Counted from the stretch's first letter, positions 43,903 to 53,022 are shown. The stretch: 64,000 nucleotides of DNA from Bacillota bacterium (GCA_023390815.1 JAEWCC010000019.1:1-64000), one strand, 5' to 3'. Made by a program: numbers and translations. Notes: generated by a model not told the origin, from the sequence alone.

Positions 43903-46047
43903 ATGGCAGACATCTCGAAACAAATCGCAAAAGAACTCGGAATCAAGGAAGCGCAGGCGAACAGCGCCATTGAACTGATCGATCAGGGCAACACCGTTCC
44001 TTTTATTGCCCGCTACCGCAAAGAAGTCACGGGCGGATTGACCGACGAGAACCTTCGTGATCTCGAGGAAAGGCTCACATACCTGCGTAATCTGGAAAGC
44101 CGCAAGCAAGAGGTGCTGCGGCTGATCGGCGAGCAGGGCAAGTTGACACCCGAACTGGAGGCGCAGATCGGCAAAGCGACGAGCGTCACCGAGGTGGATG
44201 ACATATACCGCCCATACCGGCCCAAGCGCCGTACGCGCGCGACGATTGCGCAGGAAAAGGGGCTCGCCCCGCTGGCGGAACTGCTGTGGGCGCAGCAGAC
44301 GAAGGACGCGGAGCTGCTGCGGATGGCCGAACAATATGTCAGCGAGGGAAAAGGCGTGGCCTCTGCGGAGGATGCCGTTGCGGGCGCGCAGGACATCGTG
44401 GCGGAACGCATTTCGGACGACGCTGAGGTGCGCAAACAGCTGCGCGCGTTAATCCGAAAATCCGGCCGTATCGTCTCCAAAGCGTTGGTGAAGGACAGCA
44501 CGGTCTACGATCTTTATTATGATTTTGCCGAACCCATATCCCGGCTTGTCGCACACCGTACGCTGGCGCTGGACCGCGGCGAACGCGAGAAAATACTCAA
44601 TGTCAAAGTCGATATGGAGGAAGCCGAGGCGCTGCTTTTACTGTTTGGCACGGTAATCCGGCCGGGCTGGAGGAGCGACTATCTGCGCGATGCCATTTCG
44701 GATGCTTATAAGCGCCTTATATTCCCGTCGGTTGAGCGCGAAATACGCAGCGAGTTGACCGAAGCCGCGGAGGAACAGGCTATCCGTGTGTTCGGTGTGA
44801 ACTTAAAACATCTGCTGCTTCAGCCGCCCGTGCGAGGCAAGACGGTACTGGCGCTCGATCCGGGTTTTCGGACGGGCAATAAAGTCGCCGTCGTCGATCC
44901 CACCGGCAAAGTGCTGGACACCGGCGTCGTTTATATGACGCTGGAGCATCATGACGTTGCCAAGGCGAAGCTGATACTACGCGCGCTGATTGAGAAGCAC
45001 GGCGTGCAGATCATTGCCATCGGCAACGGCACTGCGTCCAAGGAGACAGAAGCGGTCGTGGCGGAAATGCTTAAGGAAATCAAGCGTGAAGTTTTCTATA
45101 TGGTCGTCAGCGAGGCGGGTGCTTCCGTCTATTCGGCATCCAAGCTGGGGTCCGAGGAATTCCCCGAATTCGACGTAGCGCTGCGCAGCGCAGTATCTAT
45201 CGCCCGAAGGCTTCAGGACCCGCTTGCCGAACTCGTCAAGATCGATCCAAAAGCGATCGGCGTAGGGCAGTACCAACATGATGTCAATCAAAAGCAGCTC
45301 GCCGGAACGCTGGGCGGCGTCGTGGAAGACTGCGTGAATACGGTCGGCGTCGATCTTAACACCGCGTCGCCGTCTCTGCTGCAGTACGTTTCGGGCGTTT
45401 CGTCGTCTATTGCTAAGAACATTGTTGACACGCGGCAGCAGAAGGGCCGCTTTGCAAGCCGCAGCGAACTGAAAAAAGTTCGCGGGCTGGGTGATAAGGC
45501 TTTCGAGCAATGCGCGGGGTTCCTGCGCATTCCCGGTGCAAAAAATATACTCGACAACACGGCGATCCATCCGGAGTCTTACGAGGCGGTCGATAAGCTG
45601 ATGCAAATGATGGGCATCCGGCAAGAAGATATGCAGGCGATTGAGCAGCTTAAAGCAAAGATCAACGTGCAGGATGTGCCAAAGCTGGCTAAAGCCGTAG
45701 GCGTTGGCGAGCCGACGCTGCGCGACATCCTGGAGGAACTGAAGAAACCGGGCCGCGACCCTCGCGACGCGTTCGAGCAGCCCGTGTTCCGCTCCGACGT
45801 AATGCATATGGAGGATCTAAAAGAAGGCATGGTGCTGACGGGAACGGTACGCAATGTAATCGACTTCGGCGCTTTTGTGGATATCGGCGTTCATCAGGAT
45901 GGCCTCGTACATATATCCCAGATATCCGACCGCTATATCAAGCACCCCATGGATGTGGTCAAGACAGGCGACATCGTTAAGGTCAAGGTTCTGGGTGTGG
46001 ATCTTGCCAAAAAGCGGATATCCCTGACCATGAAGAACTTGCAATAG
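43903..46047 (+). CDS. tex: Tex-family RNA-binding transcription accessory protein
   Basis: A 714-residue multi-domain protein: N-terminal helical Tex domain, YqgF-like nuclease fold (ALDPGFRTGNKVAVVD near 330), helix-hairpin-helix modules (ASPSLLQYVSGVSSSIAKNI and EQCAGFLRIPG) and a C-terminal S1 RNA-binding domain (LTGTVRNVIDFGAFVDIG). All domains are present in the usual order and length. It binds nucleic acids and affects transcription and tolerance to stress in other bacteria. A HAD hydrolase gene follows after ten bases. Confidence 0.95.
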   Translation: MADISKQIAKELGIKEAQANSAIELIDQGNTVPFIARYRKEVTGGLTDENLRDLEERLTYLRNLESRKQEVLRLIGEQGKLTPELEAQIGKATSVTEVDDIYRPYRPKRRTRATIAQEKGLAPLAELLWAQQTKDAELLRMAEQYVSEGKGVASAEDAVAGAQDIVAERISDDAEVRKQLRALIRKSGRIVSKALVKDSTVYDLYYDFAEPISRLVAHRTLALDRGEREKILNVKVDMEEAEALLLLFGTVIRPGWRSDYLRDAISDAYKRLIFPSVEREIRSELTEAAEEQAIRVFGVNLKHLLLQPPVRGKTVLALDPGFRTGNKVAVVDPTGKVLDTGVVYMTLEHHDVAKAKLILRALIEKHGVQIIAIGNGTASKETEAVVAEMLKEIKREVFYMVVSEAGASVYSASKLGSEEFPEFDVALRSAVSIARRLQDPLAELVKIDPKAIGVGQYQHDVNQKQLAGTLGGVVEDCVNTVGVDLNTASPSLLQYVSGVSSSIAKNIVDTRQQKGRFASRSELKKVRGLGDKAFEQCAGFLRIPGAKNILDNTAIHPESYEAVDKLMQMMGIRQEDMQAIEQLKAKINVQDVPKLAKAVGVGEPTLRDILEELKKPGRDPRDAFEQPVFRSDVMHMEDLKEGMVLTGTVRNVIDFGAFVDIGVHQDGLVHISQISDRYIKHPMDVVKTGDIVKVKVLGVDLAKKRISLTMKNLQ

Positions 46048-46057
46048 GAGGGTTGCC

Positions 46058-46735
46058 ATGAAGCTCGCGGTGTTCGATTTCGACGGCACGCTGTCGCCGC
46101 AGGACACGCTGCCTTTCCTGCTTAAGCAATGGAAAAAGTTTGGGTATCCGAGGATGAAGCGTTATCGCGTCTATGCCTCGGTCAGCGGGCTTTATCTGCG
46201 CTATAAGCTGGGACGGGGTTCGCGTGAGAACATTCGCAAGGAAGGCATGCGCAAATTCACGCGCATCTTCGCCGGGATGGGAAAAAAGGAGTTCAGGGAA
46301 TTTTTACAGCGCAGCTCCGTAAATATTCTTTCTGAGCTCAGCGATCAAATCGTGAGCGAAGTTAAAAAAACAAAAGCCGCGGGATACCATATCGTTCTGC
46401 TTTCCGGCTGCTATGAAACCTTTTTAAAATATGTCGGAGAAGCACTGGGAATCGATACGGTGATCGGCACGGAGATCCACTATCGGGATGGCTGTGTCGA
46501 CATAAAAACGCCCCTGGAAATTGTAAGCGGCGAGGTGAAAACCAAACGACTGCGCGCATATTTTGCGGGCAAAGATGTGGACTGGGCAGGCAGCGTCGCC
46601 TACGCCGACAGCATGTCGGACATCAGTATACTGGAGATGGTCGGCAAGCCTGTCGCCGTATACCCTGAAGAAGAACTCCGCAAAGTCGCAGAAGCGAAGC
46701 GTTGGCGTATCATTGAAACATCCCACGGAAAATAA
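46058..46735 (+). CDS. HAD-superfamily hydrolase, IB type (phosphoserine phosphatase-like)
   Basis: A 225-residue phosphatase with DFDGT (D7, D9) as nucleophile motif, SGCYETFLKYVGEALGID as motif II context and YADSMSDISIL as the third acidic motif. The layout is that of HAD-IB enzymes related to SerB and the bacterial phospholipid head-group phosphatases. Substrate not known. GGAGGGT lies before the ATG. Confidence 0.88.
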   Translation: MKLAVFDFDGTLSPQDTLPFLLKQWKKFGYPRMKRYRVYASVSGLYLRYKLGRGSRENIRKEGMRKFTRIFAGMGKKEFREFLQRSSVNILSELSDQIVSEVKKTKAAGYHIVLLSGCYETFLKYVGEALGIDTVIGTEIHYRDGCVDIKTPLEIVSGEVKTKRLRAYFAGKDVDWAGSVAYADSMSDISILEMVGKPVAVYPEEELRKVAEAKRWRIIETSHGK

Positions 46736-46760
46736 AGCCGCCATACGTATGTAAGATATG

Positions 46761-46787
46761 AAAAAGCTGAGGGCAACCTCAGCTTTT
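46761..46787. terminator. bidirectional intrinsic terminator
   Basis: AAAAGCTGAGG and CCTCAGCTTTT form a perfect 11-bp stem around a four-base loop (46761-46787) between convergent genes. Confidence 0.9.
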
Positions 46788-46804
46788 CTGCACTGATTGA
46801 TTGG

Positions 46805-48100
46805 CTACCTGATCACTTTGACGATGTTGTACATGTCGCTTAATACCGCCCAGTTTTGCGGGAAGGAAATACCCAGCAACCAATAGCTGACGCCGCGAAG
46901 ATCATATTCGTTCACGAGCAGCAGCTTTGCCTGCACGCTCCGGGCATCTTCGAACCATACCTCGTGTTCCACGCGGTTCTCATCGTAATACCGGAACGTC
47001 GGGGTCTGCGTCTGCGTGTCGAACCGTATATTAGCGCCATGATCCGCCGCAAGCCGTATCGCATCCTGCGGACTGATTCTTTTTGCCCAGTTTCCGCCGG
47101 GAACAAAGGGCAGCTGCCAGTTGTAGCCATACAGCGGCATGCCCATCATGATCTTTCTGCTGGGGATGACCGATACGGCATAACGGATGACATCTTCCAC
47201 AAGATCCACCGGGGCAACGGCATAGGGAGGCCCGCCCGACCAGCCCCACTCATATGTCATGATGATCACAAAATCCACGATCTCGCCATGGGCCGCATAG
47301 TCGTGTGCGCCATGCCACGCGCCTGTCTGGACATCCGAAGTCTTCGGTGCGAGCGCTGTCGAAACCACATAGCCCAGGGGATGGAGCGCCGCGACAAGTT
47401 TGCGCAGAAAGTCGTTATAGCGCTGGCGGTTCTCCGGCGATATGCGCTCAAAATCCACGTTGAGGCCATAGTAACCTTTCGACTGCATCACGGATATGAT
47501 GTTCCCGATCAGCGTATCCTGCAGCGATTCATTGTTAAGTAAGGTGTCAATAAGCTGCGTATCAAAGTTGCCGTTTGCGAAGTTCGTCACCACGAGCAAT
47601 GGCGCGATTCTGTGCTGCTGAGCCTCAGCGAGGATGGCCGCATCGTTAATGGGTGCAAGCGAGCCGTCTGCTCTCGCCTGATAACTGAACGGGCTGATAT
47701 ACGTTAAGTATTCTCCGACCTCACGGACTGTTGCGGTTTCGGTTTCTGCCGTAGTCGGCTCGATATAGCCGTTGACCTCGATAAAGCCGTAGTTCCTGGA
47801 GCGCTGCGGTATGCGCAGTACCATTCCCGGCTGCAGGGCATCGGGGTTTGTGATATTGTTGACCCTTGCGATGGTATCCGCCGATGTGCCAAAGTTTCTG
47901 GCAATGCTCCAGAGCGTGTCTCCCCGGCGTACGGTGTATGACGTCTCGGTCGTAGGGATTAAAATCGCCTGTCCGACCACAAGGTAGGGCAGATCCTTAA
48001 GCTCATTCAGCTCAAATAACCGGTCAGGGCTGACCCCGTATCTTCGCGCAATGTCATACAGCGAATCACCGGGCTGCACAACATATATATCCAATCTCAT
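46805..48100 (-). CDS. spore cortex-type glycoside hydrolase with two LysM domains (YaaH/SleL-like)
   Basis: A 431-residue protein: LysM 1 (residues about 5-48), LysM 2 (about 53-97), then a GH18 catalytic domain (about 110-431). The catalytic acid lies in YGLNVDFERI (DxxxDxE-type motif shortened to VDFE) near residue 215. YaaH/SleL enzymes sit in the spore and digest cortex peptidoglycan during germination. No signal peptide, as usual for spore-coat-targeted members. CATATAATA on the minus strand at 48125-48133 matches the late-mother-cell -10 pattern CATAnnnTA, consistent with sporulation control. Start at 48100 is set by AAGGAAG. Confidence 0.92.
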   Translation of the reverse strand: MRLDIYVVQPGDSLYDIARRYGVSPDRLFELNELKDLPYLVVGQAILIPTTETSYTVRRGDTLWSIARNFGTSADTIARVNNITNPDALQPGMVLRIPQRSRNYGFIEVNGYIEPTTAETETATVREVGEYLTYISPFSYQARADGSLAPINDAAILAEAQQHRIAPLLVVTNFANGNFDTQLIDTLLNNESLQDTLIGNIISVMQSKGYYGLNVDFERISPENRQRYNDFLRKLVAALHPLGYVVSTALAPKTSDVQTGAWHGAHDYAAHGEIVDFVIIMTYEWGWSGGPPYAVAPVDLVEDVIRYAVSVIPSRKIMMGMPLYGYNWQLPFVPGGNWAKRISPQDAIRLAADHGANIRFDTQTQTPTFRYYDENRVEHEVWFEDARSVQAKLLLVNEYDLRGVSYWLLGISFPQNWAVLSDMYNIVKVIR

Positions 48101-48265
48101 CACTTCCTTTTTTGATTGTACTTTTATTATATGAATGTTGCTTAGCAAAGTTCGGAAAATGCAGAACTGGTTGTAATTCGCTTTATCAATTTTATTGATG
48201 CTGCAATATACTATAAGTGTACGACATGCCAGCCGGGCTGAAAAATAGAGGACAATGGTGATATT

Positions 48266-48709
48266 ATGGAATATACAGCGAGAGAGCTTTTTGCAAGGAT
48301 GATCAAATGTGAGGCCGGAGGAGAAGGCCTTAACGGAATGCAGGCGGTTGCATCAACGATCATGAATCGCGTGAATGTTTCCTATGGTGAATACCTGCGA
48401 ACGGGGCAGGGAGATCTGCGGCGCGTACTGGTACAGCCGGGACAATTTACCTGCTATATGGCTACCTTAGGAGGCGAACCGAATCCCCAGACGGTGTGGA
48501 GCAGCCCGCCTGAGCAAATCCATTACGATGTAGCGGATTGGGCGTTGGCAGGGAATATTCACTCCGGGGCCGTTGAAACGTTATGGTATATGAACCCGTA
48601 CAGTGCGAGTTGCCCACCTTATTTTCCATATAACCGGACGGGGGTTCAGTTCAATCGGGTAAATCAGCACTGCTTTTTTCAGCCGACATCATTGTATGCG
48701 CTGACATAA
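48266..48709 (+). CDS. cwlJ: cell wall hydrolase, CwlJ type
   Basis: A 147-residue single hydrolase_2 (SleB/CwlJ) catalytic domain starting MEYTARELFARMIKCEAGGEG, with no peptidoglycan-binding domain and no signal peptide. That size and architecture are those of CwlJ, not SleB. The next gene is a GerQ-like protein, reproducing the cwlJ-gerQ pairing of Bacillus subtilis, where GerQ keeps CwlJ in the coat. It would degrade cortex muramic-delta-lactam peptidoglycan at germination. GGTGATATT precedes the ATG. Confidence 0.87.
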   Translation: MEYTARELFARMIKCEAGGEGLNGMQAVASTIMNRVNVSYGEYLRTGQGDLRRVLVQPGQFTCYMATLGGEPNPQTVWSSPPEQIHYDVADWALAGNIHSGAVETLWYMNPYSASCPPYFPYNRTGVQFNRVNQHCFFQPTSLYALT

Positions 48710-48731
48710 ATTCGATCAGGGGGAAAAATCA

Positions 48732-49247
48732 ATGGCTTGCCAGTGGAATGCGAACACGTATCCAACCAACCAAAGAAACGGGATGCAAAACGGCGGTACA
48801 ATGCAACCGGTGATGATGCAGCCGGGAGTTACGCAGCCAGGAGTTATGCAGCCAGGAGTTATGCAGCAAGGAACGATGCCTTTACAAATGCAGATACCTA
48901 CATGCGCGCAGATGAACAACATAAGGACCCGGACGCCGCAGCAGACGATGGCAGCCGGTACTGTCGGCATGCCGATGCCGGCAGCAGGTATGCCTCTGCC
49001 GCCGCCAGCTGCCACTGAGACACCTTCGACGGTGCAAAGCCCGTATTATACAGCCGGCTTTTTACGGAACTTTATTGGATGTAATATGCGGGTGGAATTC
49101 TTGATCGGCACGTCCGGCGCGCTCGTCGACAGAATCGGCGTACTCATGGAGGTGGGGGCAAGCTATATCGTGCTTCAGCCCTTCCAGACCGACGATTTGC
49201 TGATGTGTGATCTGTACTCAATCAAGTTTGTGACCATCTATGGCTGA
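48732..49247 (+). CDS. gerQ: GerQ-like spore coat protein with an MQPGV repeat
   Basis: A 171-residue protein. Residues 25-100 are Met/Gln/Pro/Gly-rich, including four five-residue repeats of the MQPGV type encoded by 15-base units at 48816-48875. The C-terminal 65 residues (YTAGFLRNFIGCNMRVEF, GVLMEVGASYIVLQPF, DLYSIKFVTIYG) follow the GerQ strand pattern (YIENILRLNRGK... GIVEEAGRDHIILSD... YLDYV). The assignment rests on this and on adjacency to cwlJ. It is likely cross-linked into the coat and needed for CwlJ placement. GGGGG lies before the ATG. Confidence 0.78.
   Translation: MACQWNANTYPTNQRNGMQNGGTMQPVMMQPGVTQPGVMQPGVMQQGTMPLQMQIPTCAQMNNIRTRTPQQTMAAGTVGMPMPAAGMPLPPPAATETPSTVQSPYYTAGFLRNFIGCNMRVEFLIGTSGALVDRIGVLMEVGASYIVLQPFQTDDLLMCDLYSIKFVTIYG
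48816..48875 (+). repeat. 15-base in-frame tandem repeat in gerQ
   Basis: Four copies of a 15-base unit (48816-48830, 48831-48845, 48846-48860, 48861-48875), the first three differing by one or two bases and the last more diverged. They encode MQPGV, TQPGV, MQPGV, MQQGT. Such repeats can change number by slippage. Confidence 0.85.
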
Positions 49248-49254
49248 TAGGAAA

Positions 49255-49279
49255 AAGTCCGGCGGTGCCGGGCTTTTTT
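49255..49279 (+). terminator. intrinsic terminator after gerQ
   Basis: AAGTCCGGC (49255-49263) and GCCGGGCTT (49267-49275) form a nine-pair stem with one G-U pair and a three-base loop, followed by T. Confidence 0.88.
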
Positions 49280-49352
49280 CGTATACGGAGGTGCATAAGG
49301 AACAAAAGGCAGACATAGCCATATAACGAAACCGATGCGAAAGGAAACCGAC

Positions 49353-50168
49353 GTGAAACTGAAAAAACACATCGTGTTTATTGTGGCCTGTTTGGATGTG
49401 CTGCTGATCGTGCTTTCTTTAACGATGGGATTTTCATCCGAGATGTGCTTCTATCAAACTGCGTCGCATACGCCCGGCACGCAATATGGATGGTACTATA
49501 TGCCACGCACCGACGGCCAGCAGCCCAACGAAAATGCGGAATTCGCCTTTGTCAAGAATTACAAGGTGTTGTCGCTTGGCAGCGCGGAAAAAAAGGTAAT
49601 CTATATCACGTTTGACGCAGGATATGAAAACGGGAACGCCATCAGCATACTCGATACGCTCAAAGCCCATGACGCGCCCGCAGCTTTCTTTCTGGTAGGG
49701 CATTATATCAAGAACAATCCGGAGATCGTGCAGCGAATGGTGAATGAGGGGCATCTGGTGTGCAGCCATTCGATGAATCATAAGAACATGGCGGCAATGA
49801 CGGAGTTCGATCAATTCAGCAAAGAGCTTACCGATCTCGAAACTTTGTTTTACGAGCAGACAGGAAAGAAACTGGCGAAGTTCTTCCGCCCGCCAGAAGG
49901 CACTTTCAGCGAGACGCTGCTGCAGTATGCCCAGCAGTGCGGTTATACGACGGTGTTCTGGAGCTTCGCGTACAAGGACTGGTACAACGACGCCCAGCCT
50001 TCCGTGGAGGACGCGTTCAACACAATCATATCGCGTACGCATCCGGGCGAGATCGCGCTGCTGCATCTGACATCCAAGACCAACGCGCAGGTACTGGACT
50101 CAGTACTAACGGAATGGGAAAAGATGGGTTATCGCTTCGGAAGCCTGAACGAACTCGCCGCAGACTGA
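49353..50168 (+). CDS. polysaccharide deacetylase, PdaA-like
   Basis: A 271-residue protein with an N-terminal signal/anchor helix (residues about 5-25) and a NodB-type deacetylase domain. The metal motif reads TFDAGYENGN, SHSMNH and FRPPEGTFS, as in PdaA muramic-acid deacetylases that make the delta-lactam of spore cortex; here the usual second Asp of TFDDG is replaced by Ala, which also occurs within that subgroup (TFDxGYENG). GTG at 49353 is chosen because AAAGGAAACC lies upstream; ATG 49335 is in frame without a site. It fits the neighbouring cortex-lytic genes, which recognise delta-lactam. Confidence 0.87.
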   Translation: MKLKKHIVFIVACLDVLLIVLSLTMGFSSEMCFYQTASHTPGTQYGWYYMPRTDGQQPNENAEFAFVKNYKVLSLGSAEKKVIYITFDAGYENGNAISILDTLKAHDAPAAFFLVGHYIKNNPEIVQRMVNEGHLVCSHSMNHKNMAAMTEFDQFSKELTDLETLFYEQTGKKLAKFFRPPEGTFSETLLQYAQQCGYTTVFWSFAYKDWYNDAQPSVEDAFNTIISRTHPGEIALLHLTSKTNAQVLDSVLTEWEKMGYRFGSLNELAAD

Positions 50169-50188
50169 GCCGTCCGTATCTTTCTTTG

Positions 50189-50211
50189 GCGCATCAAGGA
50201 TGCGCTTTTTT
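50189..50211 (+). terminator. intrinsic terminator after the deacetylase
   Basis: GCGCATC (50189-50195) pairs with GATGCGC (50199-50205), three-base loop, then six T. Confidence 0.88.
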
Positions 50212-50250
50212 GTTCTATTCGGAAAAGCGGTTCTATGCTACAATGAATAT

Positions 50251-51294
50251 ATGATGGTCACGGATTTATTGCTGAATTGGTACGACGAGAATAAGAGGGA
50301 TCTTCCGTGGCGGCAGACAAGCGAACCGTACGCGGTGCTGGTATCCGAAATGATGTTGCAGCAGACGCGCGTAGATACGGTCATCGGCTACTACCTCGAA
50401 TTCATGCGGCGCTTCCCGGATGTCTCCTCGCTGGCCAATGCCACGGAGACCGAAGTGCTCAACGCTTGGAAGGGTCTGGGCTACTACTCCCGGGCGCGCA
50501 ACCTTCACCGCGCCGCGAAATGGGTTGCGGAACGCGGCGCATTTCCCGATACACTGGAAGGATGGCGCGAATTGCCGGGCGTAGGCGCTTATATCGCAGG
50601 GGCGGTGATGAGCATCGCGATCGGAAAGCCTTGCCCTGCGGTGGACGGCAACGTGCTGCGCGTGATTTCACGAATCGACGGACTGCGCGGCGATATCGCA
50701 AGCCCGGCGGCGCGTAAGGATGTGGAGACGCGCGTGCAGCTTCTGATGCCGCGGGATCGCACATCAGACTTTACGCAGGCGTTGATGGAGCTGGGGGCGC
50801 TGGTATGCAAGCCCGCCTCGCCCGACTGCAGCCGCTGTCCTGTCGCCTCGAAGTGTCTGGCGCTGGCGCAGGACGCAGTGCAGCAGATCCCTGTCAAGAC
50901 GCCCAAGAAAGCGCCGCGCGAGGTGAATATCACCTTTGCCGCGGTAGAATGCGGCGGCTCGCTGTTGATGGAGCGCCGCGGTGAGGATGTCCTGCTCTCG
51001 GGGATGTGGGGATTGCCCGCAATAGAAGCCGGGGATGGCCAATCAGTAGAAATACTGCTCAAAGAGCTTTACGGCTTAGAGTTGTCGCAGGGGCTGCAGA
51101 TCGGGCACACAGTCCACGTGTTTACGCACCAGCGCTGGGAGATTGACATTCTCTGTTACCACTTGGACAAGCCGTCTGCCGTGCCGGAAGACATGGAATG
51201 GGTGCCGATCGCGCAGATCGAACAAAAACCGGTCCCTAAGGCTTTTCAAAAGGGGATCGACATTTTCAGGGAATACTACGCAAGAGGTGATTGA
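50251..51294 (+). CDS. mutY: A/G-specific adenine DNA glycosylase
   Basis: A 347-residue enzyme that removes adenine mispaired with 8-oxoguanine. Residues near 10-20 read LLLNWYDENKRDLPWR; the helix-hairpin-helix LPGVGAYIAGAVMSIA and following Asp are present; the 4Fe-4S loop is C-x6-C-x2-C-x5-C in CKPASPDCSRCPVASKC; the C-terminal 110 residues are the NUDIX-like 8-oxoG recognition domain. The start is ATG 50251 or 50254; neither has a Shine-Dalgarno site and TACAAT lies at 50239-50244, so this may be leaderless. A longer frame to 50200 lies in the terminator of the previous gene. Confidence 0.94.
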   Translation: MMVTDLLLNWYDENKRDLPWRQTSEPYAVLVSEMMLQQTRVDTVIGYYLEFMRRFPDVSSLANATETEVLNAWKGLGYYSRARNLHRAAKWVAERGAFPDTLEGWRELPGVGAYIAGAVMSIAIGKPCPAVDGNVLRVISRIDGLRGDIASPAARKDVETRVQLLMPRDRTSDFTQALMELGALVCKPASPDCSRCPVASKCLALAQDAVQQIPVKTPKKAPREVNITFAAVECGGSLLMERRGEDVLLSGMWGLPAIEAGDGQSVEILLKELYGLELSQGLQIGHTVHVFTHQRWEIDILCYHLDKPSAVPEDMEWVPIAQIEQKPVPKAFQKGIDIFREYYARGD

Positions 51295-51295
51295 A

Positions 51296-52243
51296 ATGCG
51301 TGAGAATAAGAAAGCAGTATTTGCGGGAGGCTGTTTCTGGTGTATGGAGCCGCCCTTTGCGAAAATACCCGGAGTAATCGAATCGCTGCCGGGTTACACG
51401 GGCGGACATGTGAAAAACCCGACGTACGAACAGGTATGCGGCGGAGGGACGGGGCATTACGAAGCAGTGCAGATAACCTATGACCCGGAACAGGTGTCGT
51501 TTGAGGAACTGCTGGACGTATACTGGCGGCAGACCGACCCGACGGATGAAGGCGGACAGTTCGCTGACCGGGGAAAGCAATACAAGCCTGCGATATTTTA
51601 TAACGATGATGACGAGAAGCGCATCGCGGAAGCATCGCTGCGCCGCGTAGAAAAGCTGCTGGGCAAGCCGGTACACACCGCCATACTGCCCGCTGCGCCG
51701 TTCTATCCGGCGGAAGGATATCACTGCCGTTATTACGAAAAGAACCCCGAACATTACAATCGGTATAAGGAGGGGTCGGGTCGCGCGCCGTTCATCCGCC
51801 GCGTATGGGACGACAAGGCGCCGCTGAAAGAACGGCTGACGGATATGCAGTTTCGCGTGACGCAGCAGAGCGATACTGAGCCGCCGTTTCGGAACGAATA
51901 CTGGGACAACCATAAGCAGGGCATTTATGTGGATATCGTAACGGGAGAGCCGCTTTTCTCGTCGATGGACAAATTCGATTCGGGCTGCGGATGGCCGAGC
52001 TTTACGCAGCCGCTGGATGAACAGCGCATCGAATATAAGGAAGACTTGAGCTTCGGGAGGCACCGTACTGAGGTGCGTTCGGATACTTCGCACCTGGGAC
52101 ATGTTTTCGACGACGGCCCCGGACCTTCGGGCAAGCGGTTCTGCATCAATTCTGCCGCGCTTAAGTTTATACCCAGAGACGATTTGGAGAAGGAAGGGTA
52201 CAGCGAGTATAAAAAGCTGTTCGATAGCAGCGAAGAGAGATAA
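51296..52243 (+). CDS. msrAB: bifunctional methionine sulfoxide reductase A/B
   Basis: A 315-residue fusion. MsrA part (about 1-155): GGCFWCMEPPF with catalytic C13, then YTGGHVKNPTYEQVCGGGTGHYEAV. MsrB part (about 170-315): FRNEYWDNHKQGIYVDIVTG, DSGCGWPSF, RTEVRSDTSHLGHVFDDGP and catalytic Cys in KRFCINSAAL. It repairs both S- and R-methionine sulfoxide. The MsrB half lacks the paired CxxC zinc motifs of many MsrB proteins. Start set at ATG 51296 (AGAGGTGAT upstream), directly after the mutY stop; the two repair genes look co-transcribed. Confidence 0.94.
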   Translation: MRENKKAVFAGGCFWCMEPPFAKIPGVIESLPGYTGGHVKNPTYEQVCGGGTGHYEAVQITYDPEQVSFEELLDVYWRQTDPTDEGGQFADRGKQYKPAIFYNDDDEKRIAEASLRRVEKLLGKPVHTAILPAAPFYPAEGYHCRYYEKNPEHYNRYKEGSGRAPFIRRVWDDKAPLKERLTDMQFRVTQQSDTEPPFRNEYWDNHKQGIYVDIVTGEPLFSSMDKFDSGCGWPSFTQPLDEQRIEYKEDLSFGRHRTEVRSDTSHLGHVFDDGPGPSGKRFCINSAALKFIPRDDLEKEGYSEYKKLFDSSEER

Positions 52244-52269
52244 AAACTTGGAGGGGGTAAAGGGGTCGC

Positions 52270-53022
52270 ATGAAGATCGTTTCGTGGAACGTGAACGGAC
52301 TGCGCGCGTGCTACGGCAAGGGGTTTGCGGAATTTTTCAAACGCATCGACGCGGATATATTCTGCGTACAGGAGACCAAGCTGCAGCAGGGTGAGATTGC
52401 GCTGGACATTGCAGGGTATAACGAGTACTGGAGCTATGCCGAGCGCAAGGGATATTCGGGTACGGCAGTGTTCACCCGAAAGGAGGCGCTGTCCGCATCG
52501 TACGGCCTTGGCATCGCGGCGCACGATACCGAAGGCCGCACCATCACGCTGGAATTCGACGAATTCTATTTTGTGTGCGTATATGTGCCCAATTCAGGGG
52601 AAGAGCTCAAACGCCTTTCATATCGCATGGAATGGGACGATGATTTCCGGGCTTACCTTACCTCACTGGACGTGAAAAAACCGGTCGTGGTTTGCGGAGA
52701 CCTCAATGTGGCTCATCGGGAGATCGATCTTAAAAACCCATCCTCGAACCACCATACGGCGGGTTTCACCGACGAGGAGCGCGAAAAATTCACTGCACTG
52801 CTGGATGCCGGCTTCGTGGATTCCTTCCGCTATCTTTATCCCGACGCAAAGGAACAGTATACCTACTGGTCTTACCGTTTCAACGCCCGGTCGCGCAACG
52901 CGGGCTGGCGTATCGACTACGGCTGCATATCGGAGCGGCTTAAACCGGAATTGCGCGGATTCCGCATCCACAGCGACGTGACGGGTTCGGACCATTGCCC
53001 GATTGAGCTGGAGATATTCTAA
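52270..53022 (+). CDS. exoA: exodeoxyribonuclease III / AP endonuclease
   Basis: A 250-residue EEP-family nuclease repairing abasic sites. MKIVSWNVNGLRA, QETKLQ (catalytic Glu), GDLNVAHREIDLKNP, and the terminal GSDHCPIELE (catalytic Asp-His) are intact. It follows msrAB by 26 bases with AGGGGG upstream, forming a mutY-msrAB-exoA oxidative-damage-repair run. Confidence 0.96.
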   Translation: MKIVSWNVNGLRACYGKGFAEFFKRIDADIFCVQETKLQQGEIALDIAGYNEYWSYAERKGYSGTAVFTRKEALSASYGLGIAAHDTEGRTITLEFDEFYFVCVYVPNSGEELKRLSYRMEWDDDFRAYLTSLDVKKPVVVCGDLNVAHREIDLKNPSSNHHTAGFTDEEREKFTALLDAGFVDSFRYLYPDAKEQYTYWSYRFNARSRNAGWRIDYGCISERLKPELRGFRIHSDVTGSDHCPIELEIF

